Assembly (NCBI GenBank): GCA_030039035.1
Contig: JASHQQ010000354.1
Coordinates: 1 to 64,000 of the forward strand
Direction of reading: 5' to 3'
Length of the DNA: 64,000 nucleotides
From: Acidobacteriaceae bacterium
GTDB lineage: Bacteria > Acidobacteriota > Terriglobia > Terriglobales > Acidobacteriaceae
Shown here: positions 1 through 9,692 of the stretch, piece by piece
How the letters are laid out: each line of letters starts with the position of its first letter
Numbering within the stretch: the first letter of the stretch is position 1
Notes under the pieces: generated by a model
Database searches by the model: none
Told to the model about the DNA's origin: nothing
The model's input: only the letters and a program-made list of their open reading frames with translations
Program-made: the position numbers and the translations under genes

Positions 1-73
1 GCGGGGGCTGTCCTATGGGCGTTCAACGAACCGTTGAAACGGGACCGTGCTGGACTGCGGCATAGGCCGAATC

Positions 74-304
74 ATGAACAACGGGAATCAGCCCGCGACG
101 AAAGCCGATGTCGAGACACTGCGCGAGCAGATCCGCGACTCCGCGACCAAGCTCCTGACCGCGCTCTATGACTTTGCCAAGGTCAACCAGGCCCGCCTGT
201 CCGAATTGGAGGGCACTGACGCCGTCCTCAAGCGCCGCCTCGGGAGCATTGAAGATCGATTGCCCGAAGTCGAGAAGCGCCTGAACATGCCGCCGGCTGC
301 ATAG
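74..304 (+). CDS. small predicted coiled-coil protein, unknown function
   Basis: Predicted 76-residue soluble protein. I chose the ATG at 74 (MNNGNQPATKAD) over an upstream in-frame non-ATG start because the extra residues look like translated leader. The sequence is mostly charged and helical, with leucine-rich spacing (VETLREQIRD, RLSELEG, RLGSIEDRLPEVEKRL) that suggests a short coiled coil. No enzyme motif, signal peptide or membrane segment is visible. It is convergent with selB, whose stop lies 57 bp away. I do not recognise a named family, and the real existence of the protein rests on its codon pattern and helical periodicity only. Confidence 0.5.
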   Translation: MNNGNQPATKADVETLREQIRDSATKLLTALYDFAKVNQARLSELEGTDAVLKRRLGSIEDRLPEVEKRLNMPPAA

Positions 305-361
305 TTCCGACGCACAGCTCGTGCCTCCTTAATCGACAACAACCGCAAAACGAGCCGGATG

Positions 362-2302
362 CTAGAGAACAACGCGTGTGTCGTCCTGCCTGCGCGTAAT
401 GCGCTCGCGATCGAGATACTCCAGCAGCGGAATGGCGTATTTGCGCGAAACGCCGGCGAGTTGCTTGAAGCGCGCGACGTCGAGCGGCTGACCGTGAAGC
501 GCGCGAACGGTTTCTTTCAATCCCTCCGCAGCCCGGCGGTGCACGAAGAGCGAATCGCTGCCCAGCCGCACCAGGACTTTTTCCCGCAGAAGCAGCGTGA
601 TGAGCCGGCGCATCTCCGCGGGCGGGATCTCCAATCGCGCCGCCAGTTCCTCCCCGGACGGAGCGCCCAAGCCGGCGCTCTCAAAGGCCGCTTCAATGGC
701 TGCGAGTCGCGCCGCCTCGATGCCGGATCGGTCGCCGCCACCGATCGTTTCAATCGATTCGTTGCGCAGGCGAAGCTTGCCCTCGCTCTCGAGCCACCTC
801 AGAACAAGATCGAAGACTTCCCCGGCCAGGTGCGTTTGACTCTTCAACTCCGACTGCTTCAGCGCGCAGGTCGCGGTACTCTTCACACGGCGCTCAAACT
901 CGCTTTGCACGAGTACTGCCGCGGCATCGAGCGCGTCACGCGAGAGCAGCAGATCGCCCGGGAGCAGAGAAACTCGCCCGGCTTCGATTGCCCCGGCGAG
1001 ACCCGCGAGTAGCACATCGGATTTCATTCCGGTTTCCACCGCAAGCACTCGCAATGCGATTCCCGCCGTTCCGCGGCGCGCGATGCGCAATCCGATCTGC
1101 TCTTCCGGAGCGGCATTCCGCAATTCCTGCAGCCACGCGTGACAGGCCGATCTTTTCAGCCGTGCGACGGGACGCACATCGAGAATGCGCCCTCCGCCCA
1201 CGGTAAACAGCGGCGTGCCCTGGCGAATCACGAATCGGTCGCCGGGAAGGAGCACGACCGGCCGGCTCAACCGGAATCGCGCCAGGCGGCTCGTGCCGGG
1301 CGCAACCGCCTGGTACCCGTAGAGCGAAACCGCCGCCATGCACTCCGATGCGAAGGCATGAAAGTGAACGGCGGCACGATGCTTCAACGACGGCGCGGCG
1401 GGCAAGAGCTCAACCGCGGCGTCCACCCATTCGACCGCGGCGATCGATCCCGGCTCAACGAGGGTATCGCCGCGCTGCAACTCCGCGACCTCGACGCCGG
1501 CAAGATTGAGTGCCACGCGCGTGCCGGCCACGACAGTTTGCAGGGCATGGCCGTGGACCTGAATTCCGCGGATTTTCGCGCTGCGCTGGCCCGGCTCGAT
1601 TGCGACCGATTGCCCTGTTTTGAGCGAGCCCGAGATCAGCGTTCCCGTGACGACGGTTCCGAAGCCCTTCATGGCAAACGCCCGATCGATCGGTAGCCTG
1701 GCGAGCGAACCGGCATTGCGTGCGGGGATGCGCGCCGCCAACGCAATCAGCGCCTGGCGCAGCGCATCCATTCCCGCGCCGGAATGCGCACTGACCGGAA
1801 CGATCGGCGCGGTCTTTGGGTCGAGGAATGTGCCGGCAAGGAATTGCGCGACTGCACGGCGCGCCGTGTTCCATCGCGCATCGCTGACCGCATCGATTTT
1901 TGTGAGCACGGTAAGACCGTGCTCGATGCCGAGCAGGGAGCAGATGGCGAGATGTTCTTCGGTCTGCGGCTTGACGCCTTCCTCGGCGGAGACGACGAGC
2001 AGGACCGCATCGATGCCGCCGGCGCCGGCGAGCATGTTTCGGACAAACTGCGCGTGACCGGGAACGTCGATGAACCCGATCAGCAGCGGACCCGAATCGG
2101 CCAGGCGGGCCTGCATGGATGCAAATCCCAGATCGACCGTGATGCCGCGGCGCTTTTCTTCCGGCAGGCGATCGGTGTCAACGCCGGTGAGCGCGCGAAT
2201 GAGCGCGGTCTTGCCATGGTCGATGTGGCCGGCCGTGCCGATCACCACGGACCTGGGCGGCCCGACTGCCGCCGGCGATTGTGGCGAGGGCTGCGTGGTC
2301 AT
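362..2302 (-). CDS. selB: selenocysteine-specific translation elongation factor SelB
   Basis: SelB is the GTPase that carries Sec-tRNA(Sec) to UGA codons followed by a SECIS hairpin. The 646-residue product has the P-loop [11 protein letters not shown] (about residues 22-32), the switch motif [12 protein letters not shown] and the guanine-specificity motif TKID, then EF-Tu-like beta-barrel domains, then winged-helix repeats in the C-terminal third that would bind the SECIS element. Length matches the family. The open frame runs much further upstream, but the ATG at 2302 is chosen because it overlaps the selA stop in an ATGA arrangement, implying translational coupling, and because the residues before it are antisense-like translation of selA sequence. 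It is the last gene of selD-selA-selB. Confidence 0.96.
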   Translation of the reverse strand: MTTQPSPQSPAAVGPPRSVVIGTAGHIDHGKTALIRALTGVDTDRLPEEKRRGITVDLGFASMQARLADSGPLLIGFIDVPGHAQFVRNMLAGAGGIDAVLLVVSAEEGVKPQTEEHLAICSLLGIEHGLTVLTKIDAVSDARWNTARRAVAQFLAGTFLDPKTAPIVPVSAHSGAGMDALRQALIALAARIPARNAGSLARLPIDRAFAMKGFGTVVTGTLISGSLKTGQSVAIEPGQRSAKIRGIQVHGHALQTVVAGTRVALNLAGVEVAELQRGDTLVEPGSIAAVEWVDAAVELLPAAPSLKHRAAVHFHAFASECMAAVSLYGYQAVAPGTSRLARFRLSRPVVLLPGDRFVIRQGTPLFTVGGGRILDVRPVARLKRSACHAWLQELRNAAPEEQIGLRIARRGTAGIALRVLAVETGMKSDVLLAGLAGAIEAGRVSLLPGDLLLSRDALDAAAVLVQSEFERRVKSTATCALKQSELKSQTHLAGEVFDLVLRWLESEGKLRLRNESIETIGGGDRSGIEAARLAAIEAAFESAGLGAPSGEELAARLEIPPAEMRRLITLLLREKVLVRLGSDSLFVHRRAAEGLKETVRALHGQPLDVARFKQLAGVSRKYAIPLLEYLDRERITRRQDDTRVVL

Positions 2303-3783
2303 GGCAGGCTGCGCGCCTCGTCGACGAGCCTCGGCTCCGCGAGCCGCAAGCCATTCAACGCTTCGATCAATGCCTCGTCGGATACCGGATCGACGGTGCG
2401 CAGATCGAGCAGCACGAGATCGTCGTCGATTCGGCCCACGACCGCAGGATCGGCGCGACGCAGCGCGGCAAGCAGTTCGTCCGCGCAAAGATGGGCATGC
2501 TTCAGTGAGACGGCAAAGCTGCCGAGCCGGGCGCGCGGAGCCGAGCCGCCGCCGATGACGCTCTCGACCGGAACCACGTCGGCCTTCAGGCCGGAGGCGC
2601 CGATCCGGCTCGTAACCTGCTCGCAGCGATGGCGGATCTGCGAAGCAGTCAGGGCCAACATGCGTTGAACCGGGATGGATTCGGACCCGCCCGAAAGATA
2701 AGCGGTCAACGTTGCCTCGAGCGCGGCATAGGTGAGCTTGTCCACACGCAGCGCCCGAAAGAGCGGTCTGCGGCGGATGCGATCGACAAGTTCTCTTTTG
2801 CCGGCGAGAACCCCGCACTGCGGACCGCCCAGCAGTTTGTCGCCGCTGGCCGCAACCAGATCGCAGCCTTCGCCGAGACTGTCATGGAACATTGGCTCGC
2901 CGTCGATGCCGAGGGGCTCGAGCGGTTCAACGAGCCCTGTTCCCTGATCGTGAAAGACGGGAATTCCGGCGCGCTTGCCGAGCGCAATCAACTCGCGCAG
3001 GCCAGGCTGCGCGACGAAACCCTCCATGCTGAAGTTGGAGCGGTGTACGCGAAGAATCAAGGCCGTATTTGGCGAAAGTGCCGTCTCATAATCCTCCAGA
3101 CGGGTGCGGTTCGTCGTTCCCACTTCCTTGAGCAGCGCACCGGATTCGGCGAGGATCTCCGGGATGCGGAATCCGCCGCCGATCTCGACCAGTTCCCCGC
3201 GGGAAACGATCACTTCCCTTCCCGCGGCGAGCGCATGCAATGCCAGGAAGGTTGCGGCGGCGCAGTTGTTCACCACAATTGCACGATGGGTCGATGCTGG
3301 ATCGGCGATAGCTGGATTCCTGCCGAGAATTGCCAGAATGAGCGACTCCACATGAACGTCGCGGCTGCCGCGCTGGCCCGATTCGAGATCGAACTCGAGG
3401 TTGCAGTAACCGCCGGCGATCCGGGCCAGGTGATCGAGCGCCTGCCGGCTCAGCGGCGCGCGACCGAGATTAGTATGGAGAACGACGCCGGTGGCGTTGA
3501 TCACCGGCCGCAACGAAAAACGACGAGGCCGTATCAACTCGCCCGCGATCGCGACGGGCAAGCTTGCGATCGCGCCAGAAAGCGACTGCCGGGAGTGAAC
3601 CCCTTCTGCGATCTCATCCCGCAGGCCATCCAGTGCGGCGCGCGCGGCGTCGACCACGGCGTCATGCGATCGCGATAAAGGCAATTGCGCGAGAGGCTCG
3701 GCCAGCAGGAGATCGCTGACCGAAGGCAGCATCCTGTACAGCTCGTTGCGAGTGGACAGGTTCGATGTCGAATCGGTCTTCAC
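2299..3783 (-). CDS. selA: L-seryl-tRNA(Sec) selenium transferase SelA
   Basis: SelA is the PLP enzyme that converts seryl-tRNA(Sec) to selenocysteinyl-tRNA(Sec) using selenophosphate. The protein has 494 residues, slightly longer than the usual 460. The PLP-binding lysine sits in [11 protein letters not shown] (Lys about residue 316). The N-terminal LPSVSDLL and the glycine-rich [14 protein letters not shown] are also typical of SelA. The start is GTG at 3783, supported by a GGAG motif in GAGCGGAGTGACGGC just upstream on the minus strand. It follows selD by about 30 bp and overlaps selB by 4 bp, so the three genes are very probably one transcript. Confidence 0.96.
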   Translation of the reverse strand: MKTDSTSNLSTRNELYRMLPSVSDLLLAEPLAQLPLSRSHDAVVDAARAALDGLRDEIAEGVHSRQSLSGAIASLPVAIAGELIRPRRFSLRPVINATGVVLHTNLGRAPLSRQALDHLARIAGGYCNLEFDLESGQRGSRDVHVESLILAILGRNPAIADPASTHRAIVVNNCAAATFLALHALAAGREVIVSRGELVEIGGGFRIPEILAESGALLKEVGTTNRTRLEDYETALSPNTALILRVHRSNFSMEGFVAQPGLRELIALGKRAGIPVFHDQGTGLVEPLEPLGIDGEPMFHDSLGEGCDLVAASGDKLLGGPQCGVLAGKRELVDRIRRRPLFRALRVDKLTYAALEATLTAYLSGGSESIPVQRMLALTASQIRHRCEQVTSRIGASGLKADVVPVESVIGGGSAPRARLGSFAVSLKHAHLCADELLAALRRADPAVVGRIDDDLVLLDLRTVDPVSDEALIEALNGLRLAEPRLVDEARSLP

Positions 3784-3813
3784 GCCGTCACTCCGCTCTC
3801 ATCGTAATCCGCG

Positions 3814-4845
3814 CTAAGCGAGGACGATGCCCGGCTTTCCCGCCCGGACTCGTCCGACGATCGCGGCGGGCAAGGCCGCCTCGAGCAGCGAGGCGAGCAG
3901 ATCCGCGGCAGACTCCGGCGCCACGCTGATGAGCAACCCGCCCGATGTCTGCGGATCGTACATCAGCGCGCGCAGATCGGCGGCGATGCGGCTCGATGGC
4001 GCGTCGGAGACGATGCATTCAGCGAATTCGCGATTGGCACGCAGTCCGGCCGGGATCGCGCCGAGCGCAATCGCTTCCAGCGCGCCCTCGAGGCGTGGCA
4101 CCTTTTCCACTTCGATTTCGAGAATGACGCCGCTGCCCATCGCCATTTCGCGGCCGTGTCCCATCAGTCCGAAACCGGTCACGTCGGTCACGGCATGGAT
4201 TCCCTGGCGTCGGCAGAGAATCTCCGCCGCGGTCTTGTTCAGCGCCGTCATCGAGCGCACAGCGCCCTTCGCCCATTGTTCCTGGGCTTTGTCCTGTTTC
4301 AGCGCCGTGGTAATCACTCCCGTTCCCAGCGGCTTGGTCAGGATGAGCGTATCGCCGCTTTGCGCGCCGCTGTTGGTGAATACGCGGTCCGGATCGATGA
4401 GCCCGGTGACGGCGTAGCCGAACTTCATCTCCTCGTCGCGAACGCTATGACCGCCAACGATGGTGCATTCGGCCTCGGCCAGCTTGGCCTGGCCGCCGCG
4501 CATCGTCTCGCCGAGTACGTCGAGGTCTCCATCCTGCGGAAAGCAGACCACACAGAGCGCCGTCAGCGGATGGCCGCCCATGGCGTAGACATCGCTCAGG
4601 GCGTTGGCCGCGGCGATCTGGCCAAAGGTGAAGGGATCGTCGACCATGGGCGTGAAGAAGTCGATCGTCTGCACCAGTGCCAAATCCGGACCGATGCGAT
4701 AGACGCCCGCGTCGTCCGAGGTATCGAAGCCGACCAGGAGATTCGGATCGCTTGGCACAGGCAGACGGTCGAGCACGCCGCGCAGCGAACCGGGGGCGAG
4801 TTTGCTGGCACATCCGCCGGCCTTTACCTGCTGGGTTAGTCTCAT
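3814..4845 (-). CDS. selD: selenide, water dikinase (selenophosphate synthetase) SelD
   Basis: SelD makes selenophosphate from selenide and ATP, feeding SelA. From the ATG at 4845 the protein has 343 residues, the normal length. The N-terminal active-site motif reads KAGGCASKL: the catalytic cysteine (Cys12, equivalent to Cys17 in E. coli) is present as Cys rather than selenocysteine, and the second cysteine of the E. coli motif is Ser here. Downstream family motifs include FTPMVDDPFTFGQIAAANA, VYAMGGHP, DVTGFGLMGHGREM and DPQTSGGLL. The open frame continues upstream into the antisense strand of tRNA-Sec, so the start at 4845 is preferred; the Shine-Dalgarno there is weak. Confidence 0.95.
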   Translation of the reverse strand: MRLTQQVKAGGCASKLAPGSLRGVLDRLPVPSDPNLLVGFDTSDDAGVYRIGPDLALVQTIDFFTPMVDDPFTFGQIAAANALSDVYAMGGHPLTALCVVCFPQDGDLDVLGETMRGGQAKLAEAECTIVGGHSVRDEEMKFGYAVTGLIDPDRVFTNSGAQSGDTLILTKPLGTGVITTALKQDKAQEQWAKGAVRSMTALNKTAAEILCRRQGIHAVTDVTGFGLMGHGREMAMGSGVILEIEVEKVPRLEGALEAIALGAIPAGLRANREFAECIVSDAPSSRIAADLRALMYDPQTSGGLLISVAPESAADLLASLLEAALPAAIVGRVRAGKPGIVLA

Positions 4846-4916
4846 CTTGATGAGGATTGCGATTCCGTATTCCGTCTCGCGAGCCAGTGCGCCCACGGCG
4901 CCGTGTAGTATCCGAT

Positions 4917-4922
4917 TATAAA
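4917..4922 (+). promoter_or_regulatory. candidate -10 box for tRNA-Sec
   Basis: TATAAA inside GATTATAAATTG lies 20 bp before the first base of tRNA-Sec, at a suitable distance for a short 5' leader. The region is the 97-bp divergent gap between selD (minus) and selC (plus). No convincing -35 hexamer was found, so this is a weak call. Confidence 0.35.
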
Positions 4923-4942
4923 TTGCCGTGCAATGCGCGGAT

Positions 4943-5037
4943 GGAAGTGCCTGGGTTCCGGTGATCCTCCCGGTCTTCAAAACCGGCGGTCGTCCTTCAC
5001 GGGCGACGGTGTGTTCGACTCACACGCACTTCCGCCA
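4943..5037 (+). tRNA. selC: tRNA-Sec (anticodon TCA)
   Basis: Selenocysteine tRNA, read directly from the sequence. An 8-bp acceptor stem pairs GGAAGTGC (4943-4950) with GCACTTCC (5026-5033), followed by discriminator G and an encoded CCA (5035-5037). The anticodon arm is CCGGT-CTTCAAA-ACCGG, giving anticodon TCA, which reads UGA. A long extra arm with a GTC/GGC-rich stem and a T arm with GTTCGACTC follow. The 95-nt length, 8-bp acceptor and long variable arm are characteristic of bacterial tRNA-Sec. It is divergent from selDAB, so the window holds the complete bacterial selenocysteine machinery. Confidence 0.97.
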
Positions 5038-5045
5038 TCCCTACG

Positions 5046-5154
5046 GCAATTCCTGAGTTGCTGTGGCCGCTCGGGGTCTGTTCAGGGTCGCCGCTCCTTG
5101 AGGTCGCGTCGACTTGAGCGCGGCGGCTTCGGGATACAGTAACTCAGGAATTGC
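5046..5154. repeat. dispersed palindromic intergenic repeat, copy 1
   Basis: A roughly 109-bp element with perfect 14-bp terminal inverted repeats, GCAATTCCTGAGTT at the left and AACTCAGGAATTGC at the right; pairing extends inward with G-U pairs for about 20 bp. The internal core includes GGTCGCGTCGACTTGAG and GCGGCGGCTTCGGGATACAG. Related copies lie at 9583-9692 (same orientation) and 49678-49784 (opposite orientation). It begins 8 bp after the tRNA-Sec CCA end. It has no coding capacity and is of MITE-like or REP-like size. Confidence 0.8.
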
Positions 5155-5252
5155 GCTAGCCGGCCGGCGAGCCCGCAGAGTGCCGGCGCCGCACAAACCT
5201 CGAAGCTCCACGAATCCCCTGGACCGAAGAAGTCGTCCTGGCCCGTTCGTCC

Positions 5253-6575
5253 TCAATCCATGGGCTGGCCTGTTCTGGCGATTGCAGAACCCGGATGGTT
5301 TCCCCGCTTGTCTTCAGCGCCGAGGCTCCGCAGGATGAGGTTCAGACGATCCAGACTGCAGGACCCATCGTTGCAGGCCGGCACAAAAACCGGGGCGGAA
5401 GACGGCGGATCGGCGGGAGTGAGCGGACGGGCCTCGCGCATCTGCGCCAGAGTCTGAGCGGTGTATTCCACCCGCACGGAGAAAGAACGATCGGTCTTCG
5501 AGCGGAACATCTCGAAGAGCAGCGCACCGCCTGGGGGCGTATCATCGCGCCTCCCGTCCACGATCCAGGTAAGGCCCAGCGCACCGGCGATGGCAGAAAT
5601 GTTGGTGTCGTGGCCGACAATCAGGAGCACGCGGTCGCCGGGGTTGCCCAGCGCGCCGGAAACGGGCTTGCCGCTGGCCGACTGTTCGAGCGACCTGTCA
5701 ATGGCATTCAGCAGGTGCGAGGCATATTTGCGGGCGATCGCCGGAGTTCTTTCGGAGAAATCGGCCGCGGCCGCGTGGAGCTGCAAAATCTCCCGCAGAG
5801 CGGGCTCGTCCATGCAGCCCCAGGCCAGGCGATTGCCACTCATGCCTTCGATGTACTCCAGAAGCAGATTTTCGGAAAGCGTCGAGGCAACGGAGATGGG
5901 CCCGCGCAGCGCGGCGAGATGGTCGCCGGAGCCGGCTCCCAGGGACGAAGGCACATCGAGAATCGAGGCGCGAGCCGCGTTTTCCAGCGGCACTTTTCCG
6001 CACCCCGACAGGATGCGATCGAGCGCCTCAAGCTCAGGCCTGTAGGCTGCGGTGAGATTGTCCGGATCGCCGCCGATGCGGCCGGCAACGGCCGAAACCG
6101 CCAACGCGCGCTCCTGCGCGGTCAGTTCCTCTCCGTCGGGATGAAAGAGCGTGTCGTCACTGCCCTCGGCGCGCGCGTGTACCGGCACAGTGCAACCGGG
6201 GAACATGCCCTCTGCCAGAGCGCGGCCGGTTTCGCGGGTTCTCTGGTCGGAATCGGCCACAATGGTCACATGCGCTGCATCGGTGCATCCGTCGGGAGCC
6301 AGCAACTGCTCATGGCTCAGCCATGCGCGATCGTAGGCGCCAAAGAGACGCATCAGTTCATAGCCATGCGCAGTCAGGTAACCCGGAGGAACATCCCATT
6401 GAGGCCAGGGCGCAGAGGAGTAGGCGCCGTACTGCGCCGTCTTCCCCGTAGGCGAGCGCACGCCGTGACGGGTGAGAACGATGACATAGCGAAGCTCGGG
6501 TTCTTCGCCGGCGGGAGATCCCCGTTGGGCCATTGCGCCGGAGCTGAAGAGAACCGCAAGAAGCAGCCATCGCAT
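5253..6575 (-). CDS. secreted histidine-type acid phosphatase (phytase/glucose-1-phosphatase-like)
   Basis: Histidine acid phosphatases hydrolyse phosphomonoesters through a phosphohistidine intermediate. The 440-residue protein starts with a signal peptide (MRWLLLAVLFSSGAMAQ, probable cleavage after AMA). The catalytic RHGVRSP motif is at about residue 36 (nucleophile His37), and the proton-donor motif is GHDTNIS near residue 323. Length is close to AppA-type phytases, and several cysteines could form disulfides. The ATG at 6575 is chosen because it gives a clean signal peptide, although its Shine-Dalgarno is weak. It lies 89 bp after a TonB-dependent receptor in the same direction, suggesting periplasmic release of phosphate from an organic phosphate that the receptor imports. 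The substrate cannot be read from sequence. Confidence 0.85.
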   Translation of the reverse strand: MRWLLLAVLFSSGAMAQRGSPAGEEPELRYVIVLTRHGVRSPTGKTAQYGAYSSAPWPQWDVPPGYLTAHGYELMRLFGAYDRAWLSHEQLLAPDGCTDAAHVTIVADSDQRTRETGRALAEGMFPGCTVPVHARAEGSDDTLFHPDGEELTAQERALAVSAVAGRIGGDPDNLTAAYRPELEALDRILSGCGKVPLENAARASILDVPSSLGAGSGDHLAALRGPISVASTLSENLLLEYIEGMSGNRLAWGCMDEPALREILQLHAAAADFSERTPAIARKYASHLLNAIDRSLEQSASGKPVSGALGNPGDRVLLIVGHDTNISAIAGALGLTWIVDGRRDDTPPGGALLFEMFRSKTDRSFSVRVEYTAQTLAQMREARPLTPADPPSSAPVFVPACNDGSCSLDRLNLILRSLGAEDKRGNHPGSAIARTGQPMD

Positions 6576-6664
6576 CGGGATTGGGCCTGTGTTCCGGAGT
6601 GAGAGCAAAATGGCAGACTGGCCAGAGAGAGAGGCGGCAAGCCGGTCTGTCGGAAGCGAGCTTG

Positions 6665-9538
6665 CTATTTTTCGCGCGTCGAACTCCAGCGCAAAGTGGC
6701 GCTGTAAGTCGGCTTGTAATACTCGCGCTGCGTCATGTACTGCGGGCTGCCGTTGTAAAACCCGAAGACCTCATTGCTCAGATTCAGCCCGTCGAATTCG
6801 AGGCTGAGCCCGCGATAGAGCCGCGCGCCTGCCTGCGCGTCGACCTGCAGGTGGGGATAGAAGTAATTATCGCCGAACGGTCCGTTGGGCGGGCCCGGTG
6901 TGTTGTTGGCGGGATCGGCCTGGCTGTTGAAGTACTGATACGCGTTGTCATTGGCGCCGTTGTAACTGATGCCCATGTGAACCGCATAGCGGCCCAGTTC
7001 GTATGCGGGCTCGATGTTGAATGCGTGCCGCGCCTGGCCGATAAGCGGCGGATCGTCCGTGCGGCCCTCGATTCCGTGCGTATGGGATTGCGTGTATCCG
7101 TAATTGGCCATCATCTCCAGGCCGCGCAGCGCTCCGGGCAGGCTGGTCAGCTTTTGCTGCCATGAAAACTCCAGGCCATAGACGCTGGCGTTGGCGGCAT
7201 TGATGTTTTGCGCCGCGAGATCGTGGTAGCCATCGGGGTTGATGGTTGCGTAGGGGACATAGACCGACACGATCGGATCGATCAGTTGCTTGTAGAAATA
7301 TCCGGCCTGGATCACGCCGAACGGGCGCAGCTCCTGCTCCAGCAGCACATCGTAATTGTTGGCGTGTGTCGCCTGCTCCGTGGGATCGCCAATCGAATAG
7401 CGGGGGATGGAACCGGCTCCGTTGTCGAGCAGGTAGGGGACAAGATCATACGGATTGGGCCGCGAGATTCCGCGCGCATAGACGGCGCGAATGGCCGTCA
7501 GCGGCATCACCTGCCATCGCGCCTGCACACTGGGCAGAGGATCGACGTAGGTCTGACTCGTGCTCGTGGGTGTGGTTCCGATCCAGTTGCCGTTGTTGTC
7601 CAGCCCGTCGCCGTTGGGTCCCGCCGCGGGATTCACCTTGAACCCGGATGAATTCACCTGCGTCGCTTCAAGCCGCAGCCCGGTTTGCAGGCGGAACCTG
7701 TTCCAGCCAACCGTGTTCATGATGTAGCCGGCCTCGATCCGCTCGATCAGGTCGAAGTTATTCGAATCCGACCCGACGTGCGTATCGATCACGTCGAGCG
7801 GAAACAGCGCCTGATTGCTGCCGAAATATTCAGATAACCGGTAATAGTCGGTGAATGGCCCGTTGTGATACGTGCCGTCGTAATAATGGGGATCCGCGAA
7901 GCCGCTCTGGAACTGGTCTGCGGTCGCCGCGCCGTTGTAGTCGTAGGTCGGCGTATACGCGTATTGAAATCCGTGGCTGTTGCGGAATTCGCCGCCGAAC
8001 TCCAGCGTCGCCGGACGCGAACCGAGATGGTAGGTCAAGCCCGCGCCGCCCCATTCCTGCAGATTCAGTTCCACGGCCTGACCTGTGGTCGTGATGAACT
8101 GGCTCATCGTGTAGTTCGCCAGGTTGAACGTGTTGTCAGCGGGACTGGAGTTGGGAAACAGGCAGACAGCCGACCATTGCGGACGATAAGGATCGGGCGC
8201 GCCGGCGTAGTTGCAGTTCGCCTTGTCAAAGGCCTTCAATGCCGGCGCCGATGTCCAATCCACCTCGGGATTGCCGCCGGAGTTCAACTCGCGGGAGCGC
8301 GAGACCGCCGATCCCCAGTGGAACCAGAGTCTGTTGAAGATGTGATTTCCGTTGATGGAAAACGTGCCGACGCCCAGATCGGGCCGGCGCAGCGACTCGT
8401 AGAACTTGGGCTTGTCGTTGGTGTTGACCTCGTAGTACCACTTGTCGCCCCAGTCCTTGAAGTCGGAGAGCATGAAGTGGGCGGCGAAGGTGGAGCGATC
8501 GCTCAGCTTGTAGTCCAGGCTGCTGGTGCCGCCCCAGCGCAGGCGCGAATAACGGTATTCGCGCAGGGTCATGCCGTCGTAGTAGGGGTTCGTGGTTCCG
8601 TCGGGATTGATGTCCGGCGAGGGTTCAATATCATTGATGCCGCGCCCGTTGTAATCGTACTCGGCGCCGGCAATCGCGCCCCAGCGCTGTTGCTTGCCGA
8701 ATCGCATGCCGGTTGTGAAATCGGTCTTCCCCATGTAGCGCGTTCCTTCAATGGGCGTATAACCCATCGTGGTGTCGATGCCGTAGAACGGGCTCGAACC
8801 CGCTGTCTTTGTGACCAGATTCACAGAACCGCCAATGCCGTCCGCGTCCTGGTTGGCCGAGAGCGTCTTGTTCAGCTCGATCGACTGCACCATATCGGCT
8901 GGGATGGTCGCGAGATTGACCTGGCGGATGGCGACCTCAGGAGCCGGCGTGGTGACCCCATCGATGGTCACGTTCGTCAGCCTTGGATCGAGGCCGCGCA
9001 CCTGGATGTAAACTCCCTCGCCTTCATCGCGCTGCAGGGTCACACCCGGCAGGCGGCCCGTGGCGTCGGCGATGTTGGCGTTGGGCAGGGCAACAATCTC
9101 GCTCTCGGGCATCACATTGACGATGTTGGGCGAAGTGATCTCCTCGTTGACGGCCTCCGTCATATTCTGCCCGGTCTCTGCCGTCACCTCGACTTCTTCA
9201 TTCCCCGTTCCTACCTGCAACACGACATCGAGGGTCGCCGATTGCCCTTCGGTCAGGCTCACGGCGCGCACCACCTGCGCAAAGCCCGACGAGCTCACGG
9301 TGACCGTGTAGTCGCCCGCAGCCAGGCTCTCAACCGTGAACTCGCCCTGTTCATTCGTATTCACCACAACATTCCCGGGTTGGACGAGTACGCGCGCATT
9401 CTGGATCACGGCGTGGGATGGATCAGTGACGTGACCGGTCAGAGAAGCCCGTTGCGTCTGCGCGTTGGCCGCGCCAAATGCCAGAAGAATGAGAACCATG
9501 CCTGCCAGGAAACCGGGCCATCCGACAAATCGAAACAT
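6665..9538 (-). CDS. TonB-dependent receptor with N-terminal carboxypeptidase-regulatory-like domain
   Basis: Outer-membrane active transporter of 957 residues. Order: signal peptide (about 1-26, ending FGAANAQ), a carboxypeptidase-regulatory-like beta-sandwich (about 30-110, with GHVTDPSHAVIQNARV), the plug domain (about 140-270, with ATGRLPGVTLQRDEGEGVYI and QDADGIGGSVNL), then a 22-strand-type barrel. The plug pattern is like the TIGR01782 family of receptors often linked to carbohydrate or organic-phosphate uptake. The ATG at 9538 has a strong GGAGG 7 nt upstream. The acid phosphatase follows in the same direction, and a two-component system is divergent upstream. No TonB or ExbBD gene is in the window. 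Confidence 0.93.
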   Translation of the reverse strand: MFRFVGWPGFLAGMVLILLAFGAANAQTQRASLTGHVTDPSHAVIQNARVLVQPGNVVVNTNEQGEFTVESLAAGDYTVTVSSSGFAQVVRAVSLTEGQSATLDVVLQVGTGNEEVEVTAETGQNMTEAVNEEITSPNIVNVMPESEIVALPNANIADATGRLPGVTLQRDEGEGVYIQVRGLDPRLTNVTIDGVTTPAPEVAIRQVNLATIPADMVQSIELNKTLSANQDADGIGGSVNLVTKTAGSSPFYGIDTTMGYTPIEGTRYMGKTDFTTGMRFGKQQRWGAIAGAEYDYNGRGINDIEPSPDINPDGTTNPYYDGMTLREYRYSRLRWGGTSSLDYKLSDRSTFAAHFMLSDFKDWGDKWYYEVNTNDKPKFYESLRRPDLGVGTFSINGNHIFNRLWFHWGSAVSRSRELNSGGNPEVDWTSAPALKAFDKANCNYAGAPDPYRPQWSAVCLFPNSSPADNTFNLANYTMSQFITTTGQAVELNLQEWGGAGLTYHLGSRPATLEFGGEFRNSHGFQYAYTPTYDYNGAATADQFQSGFADPHYYDGTYHNGPFTDYYRLSEYFGSNQALFPLDVIDTHVGSDSNNFDLIERIEAGYIMNTVGWNRFRLQTGLRLEATQVNSSGFKVNPAAGPNGDGLDNNGNWIGTTPTSTSQTYVDPLPSVQARWQVMPLTAIRAVYARGISRPNPYDLVPYLLDNGAGSIPRYSIGDPTEQATHANNYDVLLEQELRPFGVIQAGYFYKQLIDPIVSVYVPYATINPDGYHDLAAQNINAANASVYGLEFSWQQKLTSLPGALRGLEMMANYGYTQSHTHGIEGRTDDPPLIGQARHAFNIEPAYELGRYAVHMGISYNGANDNAYQYFNSQADPANNTPGPPNGPFGDNYFYPHLQVDAQAGARLYRGLSLEFDGLNLSNEVFGFYNGSPQYMTQREYYKPTYSATLRWSSTREK

Positions 9539-9582
9539 GATGTGCCTCCAGGCTGAGCCGCGCCACCTTGAGCGGCTTTACG

Positions 9583-9692
9583 GCAATTCCCCGAGTCGGC
9601 GTGGGCTTTCAAATCGTGTCCGGTGCCGTGCTCTCTGATGGTCGCGTCGACTCCAGTGCAGCGGCTTCGGGGCACAGTGGCTCAGGAATCGC
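9583..9692. repeat. dispersed palindromic intergenic repeat, copy 2
   Basis: Diverged copy of the element at 5046-5154, same orientation. The left end is GCAATTCCCCGAGTC and the right end GGCTCAGGAATCGC, so the terminal inverted repeats are imperfect. The core GGTCGCGTCGACT and GCAGCGGCTTCGGGGCACAG is well conserved. It lies 44 bp upstream of the TonB-dependent receptor start, so it probably sits in that gene's 5' region or promoter. Confidence 0.75.

Noticed and set aside
359-1012. Plus-strand open frame over selB
   Set aside because: Antisense to the SelB C-terminus; no family resemblance and no ribosome-binding site.
7865-9556. Long open frame (563 codons) on the plus strand
   Set aside because: It is antisense to the TonB-dependent receptor, whose signal peptide, domains and GGAGG ribosome-binding site are clear. 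GC-rich codons keep the opposite strand open.
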